A stretch of 64,000 bases of DNA from CAZYPU01 sp964649665 (GCA_964649665.1 CAZYPU010000003.1:3363-67362); one strand, 5' to 3'; shown: positions 53,113-62,433, numbered from the stretch's first letter. Numbers and translations are program-made. The notes: generated by a model from the letters alone, not told the origin.

Positions 53113-55929
53113 ATGATAATACAGGCAAGAAAGAGCAAAAGGGGCATGACGATTCCCGAAGTCCTGATTTCCGTTGCCATAGGGTCTATTCTTGTCGGAG
53201 TCATATTCAGCATGTGGTACTTTGCGTACAGAAACTGGTCCCGCGAACAGATGCGTTCGGGGATGAGAATTGACCTGGAGAAGACGCTGGAAATCATCAA
53301 GTCAGAGGTGCGCATCTCAAGCGCGACATGCACGAGCTTGTATAAACCGGTCGGAGATACCTTGTACCGGGCCATTAGCTTCCCGATGGCAACACCCGAT
53401 GCAAACGGGTTTTTCACCTTTGATGCTACGGGTTATATCGAGTGGGACAGAAGCGTTATCTACCATGTATATGAAGATTCGCCGGATTCCGGCGGCGAGG
53501 AGTTGCGCAGGACCGAATTTACGGATAATAATGACATACTGACGAATACAACACAGCGCAACCTGCAGCTCGCACGCGTTTATCTTGACGGCGATGGCTC
53601 AAACGCGCCAAACAGCCAGAATGCGAGTACAAGAACAATTATCAGAGGCACGGCGGATATTACCTTTGGCATAGAGCCAAAGGAGTTCGGCGTAGACCTT
53701 TACAGTTCCGGTCTGACAGCCAAAAGAAGCGACAATATTAATTTTGGCAGCATCAGGCTGGAACCGGGCAGTCACAATTTTACATTTTCCGTAATAGGCC
53801 AAAACGACGATTCGGTCGGATACGCATTCGGCATAGATACCATTTGCGTAAGCCCGAGCGGCTGTCAGCGGGAAGCGGAGACATTTACTCCGGTGTCCTC
53901 AAGCGGCGATACGTATTCCAAAGTTTACGCTTCCGGCTGGAGCGGCGATAACTACGCCGAATATTCCTCGGATGTGGAAGATGATTTTGTTACACTGTCG
54001 CTTTACTATGATATGTGGCTAGAATGCAATTTCGACAATTCCGTAAGAGACAATACGGTTATAACTGGAAATGACCTATACGCAAAACTGGCCTCGCCGA
54101 AAGAAGGCAGCGAGATCTGCTGGCAGGCCAGCAATCAGGTGGGCAGCGAAACCGTCTCGACCGAAAGTTTCGATGGCATTACCATAAGGAATATCGTGAC
54201 GAGCCCTTCGGCCGGCGCGTCAATAAGCGTCAAATTCAAGGCAAGCGTATTAAACAGCCTCGACATTGTCGACGCGTACATCATGGAGCGTTCGGGAGAC
54301 GACGACGGAACCGGCGCGGGCAACCGGCTAACTTTCGGGGGTTCCTCCGGTGTTATTATACCGGCCGGGGGGGAAGTGTGTAGCGATTGGGCGCTGTTCA
54401 ATGTTCAAGCGGGCAGAGACTACTTCATTACGTTTACAACTAATTCGCCAAATCCGACCGTTTTCCGCCGACAAGACACGCAGGGAAGAACGTGTTCGTA
54501 CGGCCGCATCGGTACGGGTTACGCGGGTGACGCAACATGGAGCGGGTCATCCGCATTTTCGGCGATATTCGCCGCCGACGAGATGGCGATACAGGGAAGT
54601 CCGGGCTGGCTGGCGAGCACCCAAACAGGAGGCGGCGCAGAATCCAGCGAGGTATTCGGCATCACTATAAGGAACATCCTTGACGATAATTCAATCGAGC
54701 AGGACGGAAGCATGTTCAGGGTTAAGTTTGTAGCGGCCTCGGCGGAGCTTCCGATCGTGTCCGCTTATGTCATGGAGCGGGTTACCGACGATGGTGAAGA
54801 CGATGGGCTCGGGCCCTCCGCTCAACTTACGGCCGCTGTCTCTATCGGCGCTTCAACCGTTTACGTTGATTCCGTTGCCGGTTTCTCAAGTTCCGGCACC
54901 GCGTATCTGTACGATCCCGGCGACTCCCAGGATACGCACATGTGTCCCTTCAGTTATACAGGCGTAACTTCGTCGCCTGCGCCCCCGTCTTTTACGGGTG
55001 TTACGGGGATAACGAGGGCGTTTTCAATAAACGGACGAGTTATGGGAAATGGCAGTTACACACAGCTTTATTTTAGCGATCCCGCCGTTCCCGTCGGAGA
55101 GGGAGAGCCGGATACCTCCGGCAGGAAGATAGGCGATGACGGCGGCGCCGCATCGGAAAGCGTGACCATCCCGGCGCCGGACGCCACAGGGCCGAACGGT
55201 TACTACGTATGGAGTAACTGGACAGAATTTTTGATTGACTTGACAAAGGATTATCTTGTCACTTTTTCGATATGTGACGCGTCGGCATCCGGCCTTTTTG
55301 TCACTTACTGGGAAGGCGCCGGCGGCGCCACGCAGTCATATTGCGGGCCCGGCAGCGCAAACGGAGAGAATACGGTGTGGGACGGCTCTAATGGATATTC
55401 GAGAATCTATGCCGCCGAAATGGCTGAAACGTGGACAGGCAGCGGGATGATTACTTCGGCGGTTTACGACACCAAACTAATCGGTCCTGTCTACAATCAA
55501 ATAACCTGGGACGGTACGGCCGGATCCGGAATTATTTTAAAGGCGCGTTCGTCCGATAATGAAGATATGGCCGGGGCTCTTTCATGGGATAGCATAGCCG
55601 GGTTAAAGAGCCCGGGCGCGCTTGCGATAGGTAACGGAAGATATGTCCAGTTTCGCGCGGAGTTCGCAAAAACTTCGGATTACGATGATTACGCAAACTA
55701 TCCATGGATGGACAATGTTGCCATTGACTGGCCGGGCGAGGCGCGAATGTGCGATATAAGCGGCTATTTTACAGAAAAATCAAATTACGGAATCATAAAA
55801 CTTACGATAGACGGACAGGAGCTTACGAAGGGTTTGGAATTTAACCTGGCGGTCGAAGAAGATTTCAAGGGGGAATCGCAGAGCACCGCGCTCACAACCG
55901 AAGTCGAACCCAGGAATACGGGAAAATGA
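53113..55929 (+). CDS. Giant PilW/GspJ-type minor pilin, putative adhesin
   Basis: The protein has 938 residues against about 200-350 for usual relatives. The N-terminus is a prepilin (MIIQARKSKRG, then MTIPEVLISVAIGSILVGVI). Residues about 180-270 are lectin-like (GSHNFTFSVIGQNDDSVGYA). Two related modules follow, about 354-487 and about 515-768, both containing GITIRNI and Y(I/V)MER, and F/Y-S-x-I-x-A-A-D/E-E/M near the end. Module 2 is interrupted by a VDSVAGFSSSGTAYLY-type domain (about 565-660). The tail (about 785-938) is beta-rich. A tip adhesin is the likely role, as inference; no PilY1 gene is present. Confidence 0.8.
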   Translation: MIIQARKSKRGMTIPEVLISVAIGSILVGVIFSMWYFAYRNWSREQMRSGMRIDLEKTLEIIKSEVRISSATCTSLYKPVGDTLYRAISFPMATPDANGFFTFDATGYIEWDRSVIYHVYEDSPDSGGEELRRTEFTDNNDILTNTTQRNLQLARVYLDGDGSNAPNSQNASTRTIIRGTADITFGIEPKEFGVDLYSSGLTAKRSDNINFGSIRLEPGSHNFTFSVIGQNDDSVGYAFGIDTICVSPSGCQREAETFTPVSSSGDTYSKVYASGWSGDNYAEYSSDVEDDFVTLSLYYDMWLECNFDNSVRDNTVITGNDLYAKLASPKEGSEICWQASNQVGSETVSTESFDGITIRNIVTSPSAGASISVKFKASVLNSLDIVDAYIMERSGDDDGTGAGNRLTFGGSSGVIIPAGGEVCSDWALFNVQAGRDYFITFTTNSPNPTVFRRQDTQGRTCSYGRIGTGYAGDATWSGSSAFSAIFAADEMAIQGSPGWLASTQTGGGAESSEVFGITIRNILDDNSIEQDGSMFRVKFVAASAELPIVSAYVMERVTDDGEDDGLGPSAQLTAAVSIGASTVYVDSVAGFSSSGTAYLYDPGDSQDTHMCPFSYTGVTSSPAPPSFTGVTGITRAFSINGRVMGNGSYTQLYFSDPAVPVGEGEPDTSGRKIGDDGGAASESVTIPAPDATGPNGYYVWSNWTEFLIDLTKDYLVTFSICDASASGLFVTYWEGAGGATQSYCGPGSANGENTVWDGSNGYSRIYAAEMAETWTGSGMITSAVYDTKLIGPVYNQITWDGTAGSGIILKARSSDNEDMAGALSWDSIAGLKSPGALAIGNGRYVQFRAEFAKTSDYDDYANYPWMDNVAIDWPGEARMCDISGYFTEKSNYGIIKLTIDGQELTKGLEFNLAVEEDFKGESQSTALTTEVEPRNTGK

Positions 55930-57032
55930 TAAAGAACTCCAAGGGTACTATATTCACAATAGTCCTCGTCATGTCGCTTCTTATGATTTTAATCGCGGTA
56001 AGCGCCTCGAACATGTTGATGCAGGATGTGCACATGGTTAAACACCTCAAGCGTGCCACCCAGGCCCAGTATATTGCCGAAGCCGGGATAAGCGCGGCTC
56101 TCGCGACTTTAGTTCAGCTCGGGTTTACTGCCAAAGACACGCCGGGCAATTTTCCCCAAACAGATCTGGGAGAGGGCACATACGATGTCACCGTTACGCA
56201 AAGCGGAGGCAGGGTGCTTTTATCGTCGGTAGGCACCGTTAGCGGCACGTCAAGAACAGTAGCGGTGGAAGTGAAAGATGATACCCCGACCTCACTTTAT
56301 TACATGATGAGCTCGGGTTCCGACCTGACGCTTCGGGCATTGCTTTTTGGCTGGGCAGATATCAACGGGAACATGCATGCCAACGGGAAGATGCGTCTTC
56401 AGACTTTATTTTTGGGCTGGATTGATATAAATACCTGCGGCAGTACTTGCTGTGACGGCAGTATTTCCGCGTGCGATACTATTACCACTACCGGCAATGT
56501 GAACTATGCAGGCAGTAAGATAGAAGGCGCGGCTGCGGTAACCTTTCCGAACTTTGACTATACATTCTATAAGGATTTGGCGATAGCAAGCGGAGATTAT
56601 CATGGCGGCGATGTGACATTCACGGATGAAACGCTATCGCCGGCTAACGGCATTGTTTATGTCGAAGGGATGGCCAGATTTCGAGGGGTATGCCACATAA
56701 ACGGAGGGATCGTGGCAGATAGAATATGGGTAATGGGCGAACTTCATCAACACAAGAGTGGAAACCGAAATGTGATGATAAGCAGAACAATGGATATCAG
56801 AATATTTCACAGGCTTGAAACAGAGGAAGCACTTATTTACTCAGGAAGGGATTTCAGGGTGTTTAACGTCGGTTCAGCGGTTAACGTTACAGGTATTTTA
56901 ATCGCGGCAAGATACTTGAGAATGTGGGACGCGTTGACATACATAACGTACAATCACAAGCTCATCTATCCGGACGGGCTGATTATCGGTTCCGGCGGTG
57001 TCCCGATAGAAAGCGTGAGCTGGAACAGATAA
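55926..57032 (+). CDS. PilX-like minor pilin
   Basis: The protein has 368 residues. The start MIKNSKGTIFTIVLVMSLLM with ASNMLMQDVHMVKHLKRATQAQYIAEAGISAAL matches the PilX N-terminus found in minor-pilin operons; like PilX it lacks the E5 of other pilins. Residues about 120-368 form a beta-rich region with repeated short strands (INGNMHANGKMRLQTLFLG, GMARFRGVCHINGGIVADRIW), suggesting a beta-helix-like cap. The 4-nt ATGA overlap with the giant pilin gene supports a joint complex. Confidence 0.8.
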   Translation: MIKNSKGTIFTIVLVMSLLMILIAVSASNMLMQDVHMVKHLKRATQAQYIAEAGISAALATLVQLGFTAKDTPGNFPQTDLGEGTYDVTVTQSGGRVLLSSVGTVSGTSRTVAVEVKDDTPTSLYYMMSSGSDLTLRALLFGWADINGNMHANGKMRLQTLFLGWIDINTCGSTCCDGSISACDTITTTGNVNYAGSKIEGAAAVTFPNFDYTFYKDLAIASGDYHGGDVTFTDETLSPANGIVYVEGMARFRGVCHINGGIVADRIWVMGELHQHKSGNRNVMISRTMDIRIFHRLETEEALIYSGRDFRVFNVGSAVNVTGILIAARYLRMWDALTYITYNHKLIYPDGLIIGSGGVPIESVSWNR

Positions 57033-57036
57033 GAAC

Positions 57037-57095
57037 ATGAAAATGAGGACAGGCCCCACCTTTGAAACAAAAGTGGGGCCTGTCCTCATTTTCAT
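57037..57095. repeat. Perfect palindrome across the protease start
   Basis: The 23-bp arms (57037-57059 and 57073-57095) are perfectly complementary, and inner TTTG/CAAA adds to the stem. The left arm begins with the ATG of the protease gene. The core ACAGGCCCC is related to the palindromes at 22829 and 57829. Confidence 0.92.
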
Positions 57096-57816
57096 TGCGG
57101 CGTTTTTATTAGCGTACAATACGACGGCTTTCGCCGAGACCATCGAGCTTAAAAACGGTGAAATAATTGTCGGCGAGATCAAGCACAAAACCGAAGAAGC
57201 GGTCGTCGTAAGCAAAGAGGGCGGAAGTTTCATATATTCAATAGCCCGCGACAGGATTAAGAATATAAGGGAATCAACGCCGCGGGAATTAAAGCGCTAT
57301 GAGGCCCGGCAGGGCGTTCCCGCCCCGGCCGCCAAGGGTGAGAAAAAAGAAGATACACGGCGAGAAGAACTTAAAAAATACCGCCTTGAGAAATACGAAA
57401 AAGAGGTTCAGGCGGCGAAGAAGGCGCGCGGCAGGATAAAAATCAAGTTTTCGGAAGATCGTTTCGGCGTAGTCAACGCCGTATTGAACGGCAAGGTAAC
57501 GGCATCGCTTTACGTGGACACCGGGGCGTCGATGGTTCTTATTTCCGGTGAAATCGCCAAAAAGCTGGGTATCAATTTGGATGAAGAAGGGGACAAGGTT
57601 CGCGTTGTCCTGGCCGACGGGAGCACCGCCACGGCTACCGCTATTACGCTGAAGTCGGTAGAGGTGGGCCCCTCGAAGATCCGGGATGTCCCCGCCGCGG
57701 TATCGAAAACGCCTCCGGGCGGCGGCATAGACGGGCTTCTCGGGATGTCGTTTTTACGTTATTTTCACGTAAAGGTAGATGCTAAAGAGAACTGCCTGGT
57801 ATTGGAGCGATACTGA
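57037..57816 (+). CDS. Clan AA (retropepsin-like) aspartic protease
   Basis: The protein has 259 residues. A signal peptide (about 1-35, AFA-E cleavage) precedes a beta region (TIELKNGEIIVGEI), a charged linker with many lysines and glutamates (about 85-130), and a retropepsin-like domain with catalytic DTGAS (D161-T-G163) and IDGLLGMSFLRYF. Single-domain bacterial forms act as dimers in the periplasm. There is no ribosome site; GTG 57073 is an in-frame alternative start. It closes the pilus locus, but a link to pilus processing is only inferred. Confidence 0.85.
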   Translation: MKMRTGPTFETKVGPVLIFIAAFLLAYNTTAFAETIELKNGEIIVGEIKHKTEEAVVVSKEGGSFIYSIARDRIKNIRESTPRELKRYEARQGVPAPAAKGEKKEDTRREELKKYRLEKYEKEVQAAKKARGRIKIKFSEDRFGVVNAVLNGKVTASLYVDTGASMVLISGEIAKKLGINLDEEGDKVRVVLADGSTATATAITLKSVEVGPSKIRDVPAAVSKTPPGGGIDGLLGMSFLRYFHVKVDAKENCLVLERY

Positions 57817-57828
57817 ACGAGAGCCGCC

Positions 57829-57869
57829 GCAGGCCCCTGTCTGACCTCGTAGGTCAGGCAGGGGCCTGC
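57829..57869. repeat. GC-rich hairpin after the protease gene
   Basis: GCAGGCCCCTGTCTGACCT (57829-57847) pairs with AGGTCAGGCAGGGGCCTGC (57851-57869) around a 3-nt loop with one wobble. A TTTTT follows only 8 nt later, so it may also terminate transcription before rplU. Confidence 0.85.
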
Positions 57870-57883
57870 CGATGCGTTTTTGC

Positions 57884-57911
57884 TTGACAAATCACAAACT
57901 TATGATACAGT
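57884..57911 (+). promoter_or_regulatory. Promoter of the rplU operon
   Basis: TTGACA at 57884-57889, a 16-nt spacer and TACAGT at 57906-57911, about 25 nt before the rplU start. Confidence 0.75.
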
Positions 57912-57935
57912 AGTCAACCTACTTATGGAGTGTAT

Positions 57936-58247
57936 ATGTATGCAGTAATAGAGGCCTCCGGGAGGCAGTATAGAATCGAGAAAAACACCGAGTTTATCGT
58001 AAGCAGGATGGAGGGCAAGCCTTCCGGCCTTGTAAAGTTTAAGAATGTGTTATTCGCGAAGGAGGGAAACACGTTCCATATAGGCAAGCCCCACATAAAG
58101 GACGCCTATGTGACTTGCGAGATTCTATCGCATATGCGCGGCAAGAAGGTGATCGCGTTCAAGTATAAAAGGCGAAAAAGCCAGAAATGGAAAAGGGGCC
58201 ACAGGCAGGACTTAACCCGATTAAGAGTCAAAGAGATAAAAGTGTGA
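57936..58247 (+). CDS. rplU: 50S ribosomal protein L21
   Basis: The protein has 103 residues. MYAVIEASGRQYRIEKN and the C-terminal VIAFKYKRRKSQKWKRGHRQDLTRLRV are standard L21. I chose ATG 57936 behind GGAG at 57927-57930; a GTG at 57930 would add two residues. It is followed by rpmA and obgE, the usual order. Confidence 0.97.
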   Translation: MYAVIEASGRQYRIEKNTEFIVSRMEGKPSGLVKFKNVLFAKEGNTFHIGKPHIKDAYVTCEILSHMRGKKVIAFKYKRRKSQKWKRGHRQDLTRLRVKEIKV

Positions 58248-58291
58248 TATTTGGATTTCAGATTTAATTTTACAAAAAGTGAGATAAATAA

Positions 58292-58534
58292 ATGGCGCAT
58301 AAAAAAGGATTAGGAAGTTCAAGAAACGGAAGAGACTCCAACTCGCAAAGACTGGGCTTGAAGCGCTACGGCGGCCAGTTAGTCACCGCGGGCAGTATTA
58401 TCGTGAGGCAAAGGGGAACCCTGTTTAAGCCGGGCCTTAACGTGGGCCGGGGCAGGGACGACACGCTTTTTGCCAAGGCAGACGGTATTGTTAGCTTCTC
58501 ACCATCAAAAGTAATAAGTATCCTACCGAAATGA
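58292..58534 (+). CDS. rpmA: 50S ribosomal protein L27
   Basis: The protein has 80 residues and starts directly with MAHKKGLGSSRNGRDSNSQR, the form without a cleaved N-terminal leader. KRYGGQLVTAGSIIVRQRG and the GLNVGRGRDDTLFA motif are intact. L27 reaches into the peptidyl-transferase centre. It is followed 1 nt later by obgE. Confidence 0.98.
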   Translation: MAHKKGLGSSRNGRDSNSQRLGLKRYGGQLVTAGSIIVRQRGTLFKPGLNVGRGRDDTLFAKADGIVSFSPSKVISILPK

Positions 58535-58535
58535 A

Positions 58536-59492
58536 ATGCTTATCGACCGGGCGAAAATCCATATCAAGGCGGGTAACGGCGGAGACGGCTGCACGAGTTT
58601 CTACCGCGATCGTTTTGTCCAAAAAGGGAAGCCGACCGGCGGCCGGGGCGGCCGCGGCGGGAACATAATATTCACGGTCGATAAGAACATTCATACGCTG
58701 CTCGATTTTCAGCACAAGAGGCATTTTAAAGCTGCGCGCGGCGGCCACGGCAGTTCCAACAACAAAAAGGGTAAAAGCGGAAGCGACCTGCGCATAGGCG
58801 TACCCCCCGGAACGATAATAGAAGACGCATCAACCGGTTTTATCCTGAGGGATCTTATGGGGGACGCGGAAGAAGTTATAGTTGCCGTAGCCGGCGCCGG
58901 CGGTAAGGGAAATTCAAAAGACCGGGACGCCACGCCCGGGGAGCCCGGCGAGGAAAAAGACCTCATTCTGGAACTCAAGCTTATCGCGGATGTCGGTATC
59001 ATAGGGCACCCGAATGCCGGCAAGTCCACGCTTATTTCGCGCATCTCAAGCGCGAAATCGAAAATAGCGGGGTACCATTTTACGACCAAGGCCCCGGTGC
59101 TCGGCATAGTCAGGATGGAGTCCGGCGATTTGGTGTTTGCGGATATGCCGGGCCTGATAGAAGGCGCGCATAAAGGGCGCGGCCTGGGGGATGAATTTTT
59201 GCGCCACATAGAAAGGACAAGGGTCCTGCTTCACATGGTGGACATAGCCGCGCTTGAAGAGCGGGACGCATACGAGGATTACCTGTCGATAAATAAAGAG
59301 CTCTCGTTATACGGCCACCATGTCATGGAAAAACCGCAGGTCCTCGCGTGTAACAAAATGGATTTGCCGGAGGCGAAAAAAAACCTCGAGGCTTTTAAGA
59401 AAAAGATAAACAGGAAAGTGTTTCCCATATCGGCAATTACCGGTGAGGGGATAAAGGAACTTTTAATCGAAGTTTCGAAAGTGAAATCATGA
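58536..59492 (+). CDS. obgE: GTPase Obg
   Basis: The protein has 318 residues: a glycine-rich Obg fold (about 1-155, with GGNGGDGCTSFYR- and GGRGGRGGNI-like stretches) and a G domain with GHPNAGKST, FADMPGLIEGAHKGRGLGDEF, NKMD and SAITGEG. It binds 50S subunits and couples ribosome assembly to growth. The C-terminal OCT domain of some family members is absent. The proB start overlaps its stop. Confidence 0.97.
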   Translation: MLIDRAKIHIKAGNGGDGCTSFYRDRFVQKGKPTGGRGGRGGNIIFTVDKNIHTLLDFQHKRHFKAARGGHGSSNNKKGKSGSDLRIGVPPGTIIEDASTGFILRDLMGDAEEVIVAVAGAGGKGNSKDRDATPGEPGEEKDLILELKLIADVGIIGHPNAGKSTLISRISSAKSKIAGYHFTTKAPVLGIVRMESGDLVFADMPGLIEGAHKGRGLGDEFLRHIERTRVLLHMVDIAALEERDAYEDYLSINKELSLYGHHVMEKPQVLACNKMDLPEAKKNLEAFKKKINRKVFPISAITGEGIKELLIEVSKVKS

Positions 59493-60568
59493 AGCATAAA
59501 AAAATCGTTATAAAAATCGGGACCAGCGTTCTGGCAAAAAGTGACGGGAATATCGATAAGGGCGTTATCGAAGGCCTTGTTTCTCAGGTATCGCGCCTTC
59601 TGGATAAAGGGGCCAAAGCCATAATCGTTACCTCGGGCGCTATCTGCGCGGGAAGGGGTATCCTGAAAAGCACGAGCAATTCACTTTCCGATCTGCAGGC
59701 GATGGCTTCCGTCGGCCAGAGCGAACTCATGCGCCTTTACGGCGAGGCGTTCAAAAAAAAGAACTACCTTACGGGTCAGATTCTCCTGACGCAGGAGGAT
59801 TTTGACGACAGGCGCCGTTACCTGAATATAAAGTACACCCTTGACGCCCTTTTATCGAAAAAGATTGTGCCGATAGTGAACGAGAACGATACTGTTTCAA
59901 CCGAGGAAATCAAGTTGGGTGATAATGACAGGCTTTCCGGCCTTGTCGCCGATCTGGCCGGCGCGGATTCCCTTATTATTCTGACGGACGTCGACGGCCT
60001 TTACGACGCCGACGGAAGCGTTATCGAAAACGTTGAAAACATATCCGGCGAGATAAAAAAGCTCGTTACCAAAAAACGTCATACGTTCACAACCGGCGGC
60101 ATGGCCACCAAGATCGAGGCGGCACAGAGGGTGGTTCGTTCCGGCATATGCTGTTTTATAGCCAATGCAGGAATAGAAAATATCATATTCAAGATACTTG
60201 AGGGGAAGACGCTCTGCACACACTTTAAGGCTAAGCCGGTAATAGCGAAAGCAAAAAAGCGATGGATCGCGTATTCATCAAAGGTGAAGGGAAGGATAAT
60301 AGTTGACGACGGCGCGAAAAAAGCGCTTGCGGCGGGACACAAAAGTCTTTTACCGTCGGGCATTACGGGAGGGGAAGGCGCTTTCAAGGCGGGAGACGTA
60401 GTAGGCATAGCCGATTCCAGGGGGAGAGAATTCGCCAGAGGCCTTGTGAATTACTCCCGGAAGGAGATCGAAAGAATCAAGGGCCTTAAAACAAGCGAAA
60501 TCGAATCGGCCCTGGGCTATAAAGACCATGATGAGGCCGTGCATAGGGATAATCTCGTTATCTTATAA
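59489..60568 (+). CDS. proB: Glutamate 5-kinase
   Basis: The protein has 359 residues and phosphorylates glutamate in the first step of proline synthesis. It has an amino-acid kinase fold (VIKIGTSVLAKSDG, VTSGAICAGRG, VNENDTVS, LGDNDRLSGLVADLAGADSLIILTDVDGLY, GGMATKIEAA) followed by a PUA domain (from about 265: RIIVDDGAKKAL, LLPSGITGGEG). It precedes proA by 12 nt. Confidence 0.97.
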   Translation: MKHKKIVIKIGTSVLAKSDGNIDKGVIEGLVSQVSRLLDKGAKAIIVTSGAICAGRGILKSTSNSLSDLQAMASVGQSELMRLYGEAFKKKNYLTGQILLTQEDFDDRRRYLNIKYTLDALLSKKIVPIVNENDTVSTEEIKLGDNDRLSGLVADLAGADSLIILTDVDGLYDADGSVIENVENISGEIKKLVTKKRHTFTTGGMATKIEAAQRVVRSGICCFIANAGIENIIFKILEGKTLCTHFKAKPVIAKAKKRWIAYSSKVKGRIIVDDGAKKALAAGHKSLLPSGITGGEGAFKAGDVVGIADSRGREFARGLVNYSRKEIERIKGLKTSEIESALGYKDHDEAVHRDNLVIL

Positions 60569-60580
60569 AGGGAGCGCGTT

Positions 60581-61843
60581 ATGAAGCTTAAAAAAGAAAT
60601 AATAAAGATTGCAAAAGACGCCAAGGCCGCATCCGGGACGCTCGAACTGTTAAAGACAGAAGTTAAAAACAGTATTTTAAAAGCCATGGCGGCGGCCATA
60701 GTTAAGTCCAAAGTGCGTATCCTGAAAGCGAATGAAAAAGATTTGAGGCGGGCCAAAAAGAAAAAACTTTCGCCGCCCATGATAGACCGTCTCAAGCTTA
60801 CCGAAAAGAGGGTAAACGCGATGGCCGATTCCCTGAAGGCGGTCGCAAAACTCGACGATCCGATCGGCACCCTGGAAAAACTGGTAAAGCGGCCGAACGG
60901 CCTTTTGATAGGCAAGAAAAGGGTTCCCATAGGCGTTATAGCGGTAATATACGAATCCAGGCCGAACGTAACCGCGGATTGCGTTGCCTTATGTTTTAAG
61001 TCGGGCAACAGCCTCATTTTAAGAGGGGGCAGTGAAGCGATAAATTCCAATATCGCGATATTTGAGGTTCTGAGCAAGGTCGCCCTGAAGCGCGGCCTTC
61101 CCAGGGGAGCCATCAATCTCATAAGGACGACTGACAGAAAAGCGGTTGACATCCTTTTGCGCGCCGAAGCCATTATCGACGTAATTATACCAAGGGGCGG
61201 GGAATCGCTCATAAAAGAGGTAGCGAGAAAATCCAGGATACCGGTTATCAAACACTATAAAGGCGTCTGCCATGTATATGTCGATGAATACGCGGAGCTA
61301 AACATGGCCGAATCCATTTCGTATAACGCCAAGGTCCAGCGGCCCGGGGTGTGCAACGCGATGGAGACGCTTCTCGTCCACAAAGACGTTGCCGCAAGGT
61401 TTCTCCCGGGAATCGCCGACAAGCTGATAGGCGCCGGCGTCGAAATAAGGGGCTGCGCGCTTACGCGGAGGATACTTAAAAAACGGAATATCGTCGCTGC
61501 GAAGGAAGCGGACTGGAACACTGAATATCTGGATCTCACGCTTTCCGTAAAAGTTGTAGATAGTATCATCGAGGCGATTCGCCACATAAACAAATACGGG
61601 ACCTCCCATTCCGACGCGATCGTTACCGAAAATTACAAACACGCGATGGAATTCCTTGACAGGGTGGACTCGGGTGCCGTCTACGTTAACGCCTCGACCA
61701 GGTTTACCGACGGCTATGAATTCGGCAAGGGCGCGGAAATCGGCATAAGCACCGACAAAATTCACGCGCGCGGTCCGGTGGGGCTGGAGGAATTGACGAC
61801 CTATAAATACGTGATATTCGGAAATGGCCAAATACGGGAGTAA
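60581..61843 (+). CDS. proA: Glutamate-5-semialdehyde dehydrogenase
   Basis: The protein has 420 residues and reduces glutamyl phosphate with NADPH. VIYESRPNVTADCVALCFKSG, GGSEAINSN, IPRGGESLI and the catalytic cysteine in QRPGVCNAMETLL are present. Length is normal. It works with ProB and with ProC encoded at 19243. It overlaps nadD by 20 nt. Confidence 0.97.
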   Translation: MKLKKEIIKIAKDAKAASGTLELLKTEVKNSILKAMAAAIVKSKVRILKANEKDLRRAKKKKLSPPMIDRLKLTEKRVNAMADSLKAVAKLDDPIGTLEKLVKRPNGLLIGKKRVPIGVIAVIYESRPNVTADCVALCFKSGNSLILRGGSEAINSNIAIFEVLSKVALKRGLPRGAINLIRTTDRKAVDILLRAEAIIDVIIPRGGESLIKEVARKSRIPVIKHYKGVCHVYVDEYAELNMAESISYNAKVQRPGVCNAMETLLVHKDVAARFLPGIADKLIGAGVEIRGCALTRRILKKRNIVAAKEADWNTEYLDLTLSVKVVDSIIEAIRHINKYGTSHSDAIVTENYKHAMEFLDRVDSGAVYVNASTRFTDGYEFGKGAEIGISTDKIHARGPVGLEELTTYKYVIFGNGQIRE

Positions 61844-62411
61844 ACGCATCGGCATATTGGGCGGCACGTTTGATCCCGTTCACAACGGACACCTGTTGAT
61901 GGCACGCCGCGCCCTTAAGGAGCTGCGCCTGGACAGGGTTATATTTGTTCCGGCCCGCATTCCGCCGCATAAAAAGATACAAGGGGGCGTAACCGCGCAA
62001 GACAGGCTGCGGATGCTTCTTTTGGCCACCTCCGGCAAAAAGAAATTCGAAGTGTCCCGGTGCGAACTAAAGAGAAAAGGCCCTTCTTATTCCGTCAGGA
62101 CGGCCGCGCATTTAGCGAAAAAATACGGAAAAAACACGAAACTTTTTTTTCTGATAGGCGCCGACAGCGTCTCCGGGCTTTCGAAATGGAAAAAAATCGC
62201 CGCCCTGCGGAAAATTGTGCGCTTTGCCGCAGCGCCCCGCGCGGGTTACAAAATTAACCCGGGTACACCCGGAATTATAAAACTAAACATGCCGAAAAAG
62301 AATGTTTCTTCGACGGTAATCAGGCGCCTCGTAAAGAAAAAGAAAGGGGTAAAGCGCTTCGTGCCGGCGGAAATCGAGAGATATATAAAACGAAGGAACC
62401 TATACGGGTAG
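61824..62411 (+). CDS. nadD: Nicotinate-mononucleotide adenylyltransferase
   Basis: The protein has 195 residues. The nucleotidyltransferase motif GGTFDPVHNGHLL near residues 13-25 and SSTVIRRLVKK near 158-168 frame the active site; FVPARIPPHKK is the substrate loop. It makes NaAD from ATP and NaMN for NAD synthesis. It sits between proA and the rsfS region, as nadD-rsfS pairs often do. Confidence 0.96.
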   Translation: MAKYGSKRIGILGGTFDPVHNGHLLMARRALKELRLDRVIFVPARIPPHKKIQGGVTAQDRLRMLLLATSGKKKFEVSRCELKRKGPSYSVRTAAHLAKKYGKNTKLFFLIGADSVSGLSKWKKIAALRKIVRFAAAPRAGYKINPGTPGIIKLNMPKKNVSSTVIRRLVKKKKGVKRFVPAEIERYIKRRNLYG

Positions 62412-62433
62412 CTAAAACAATCTTCCTTCCGGC

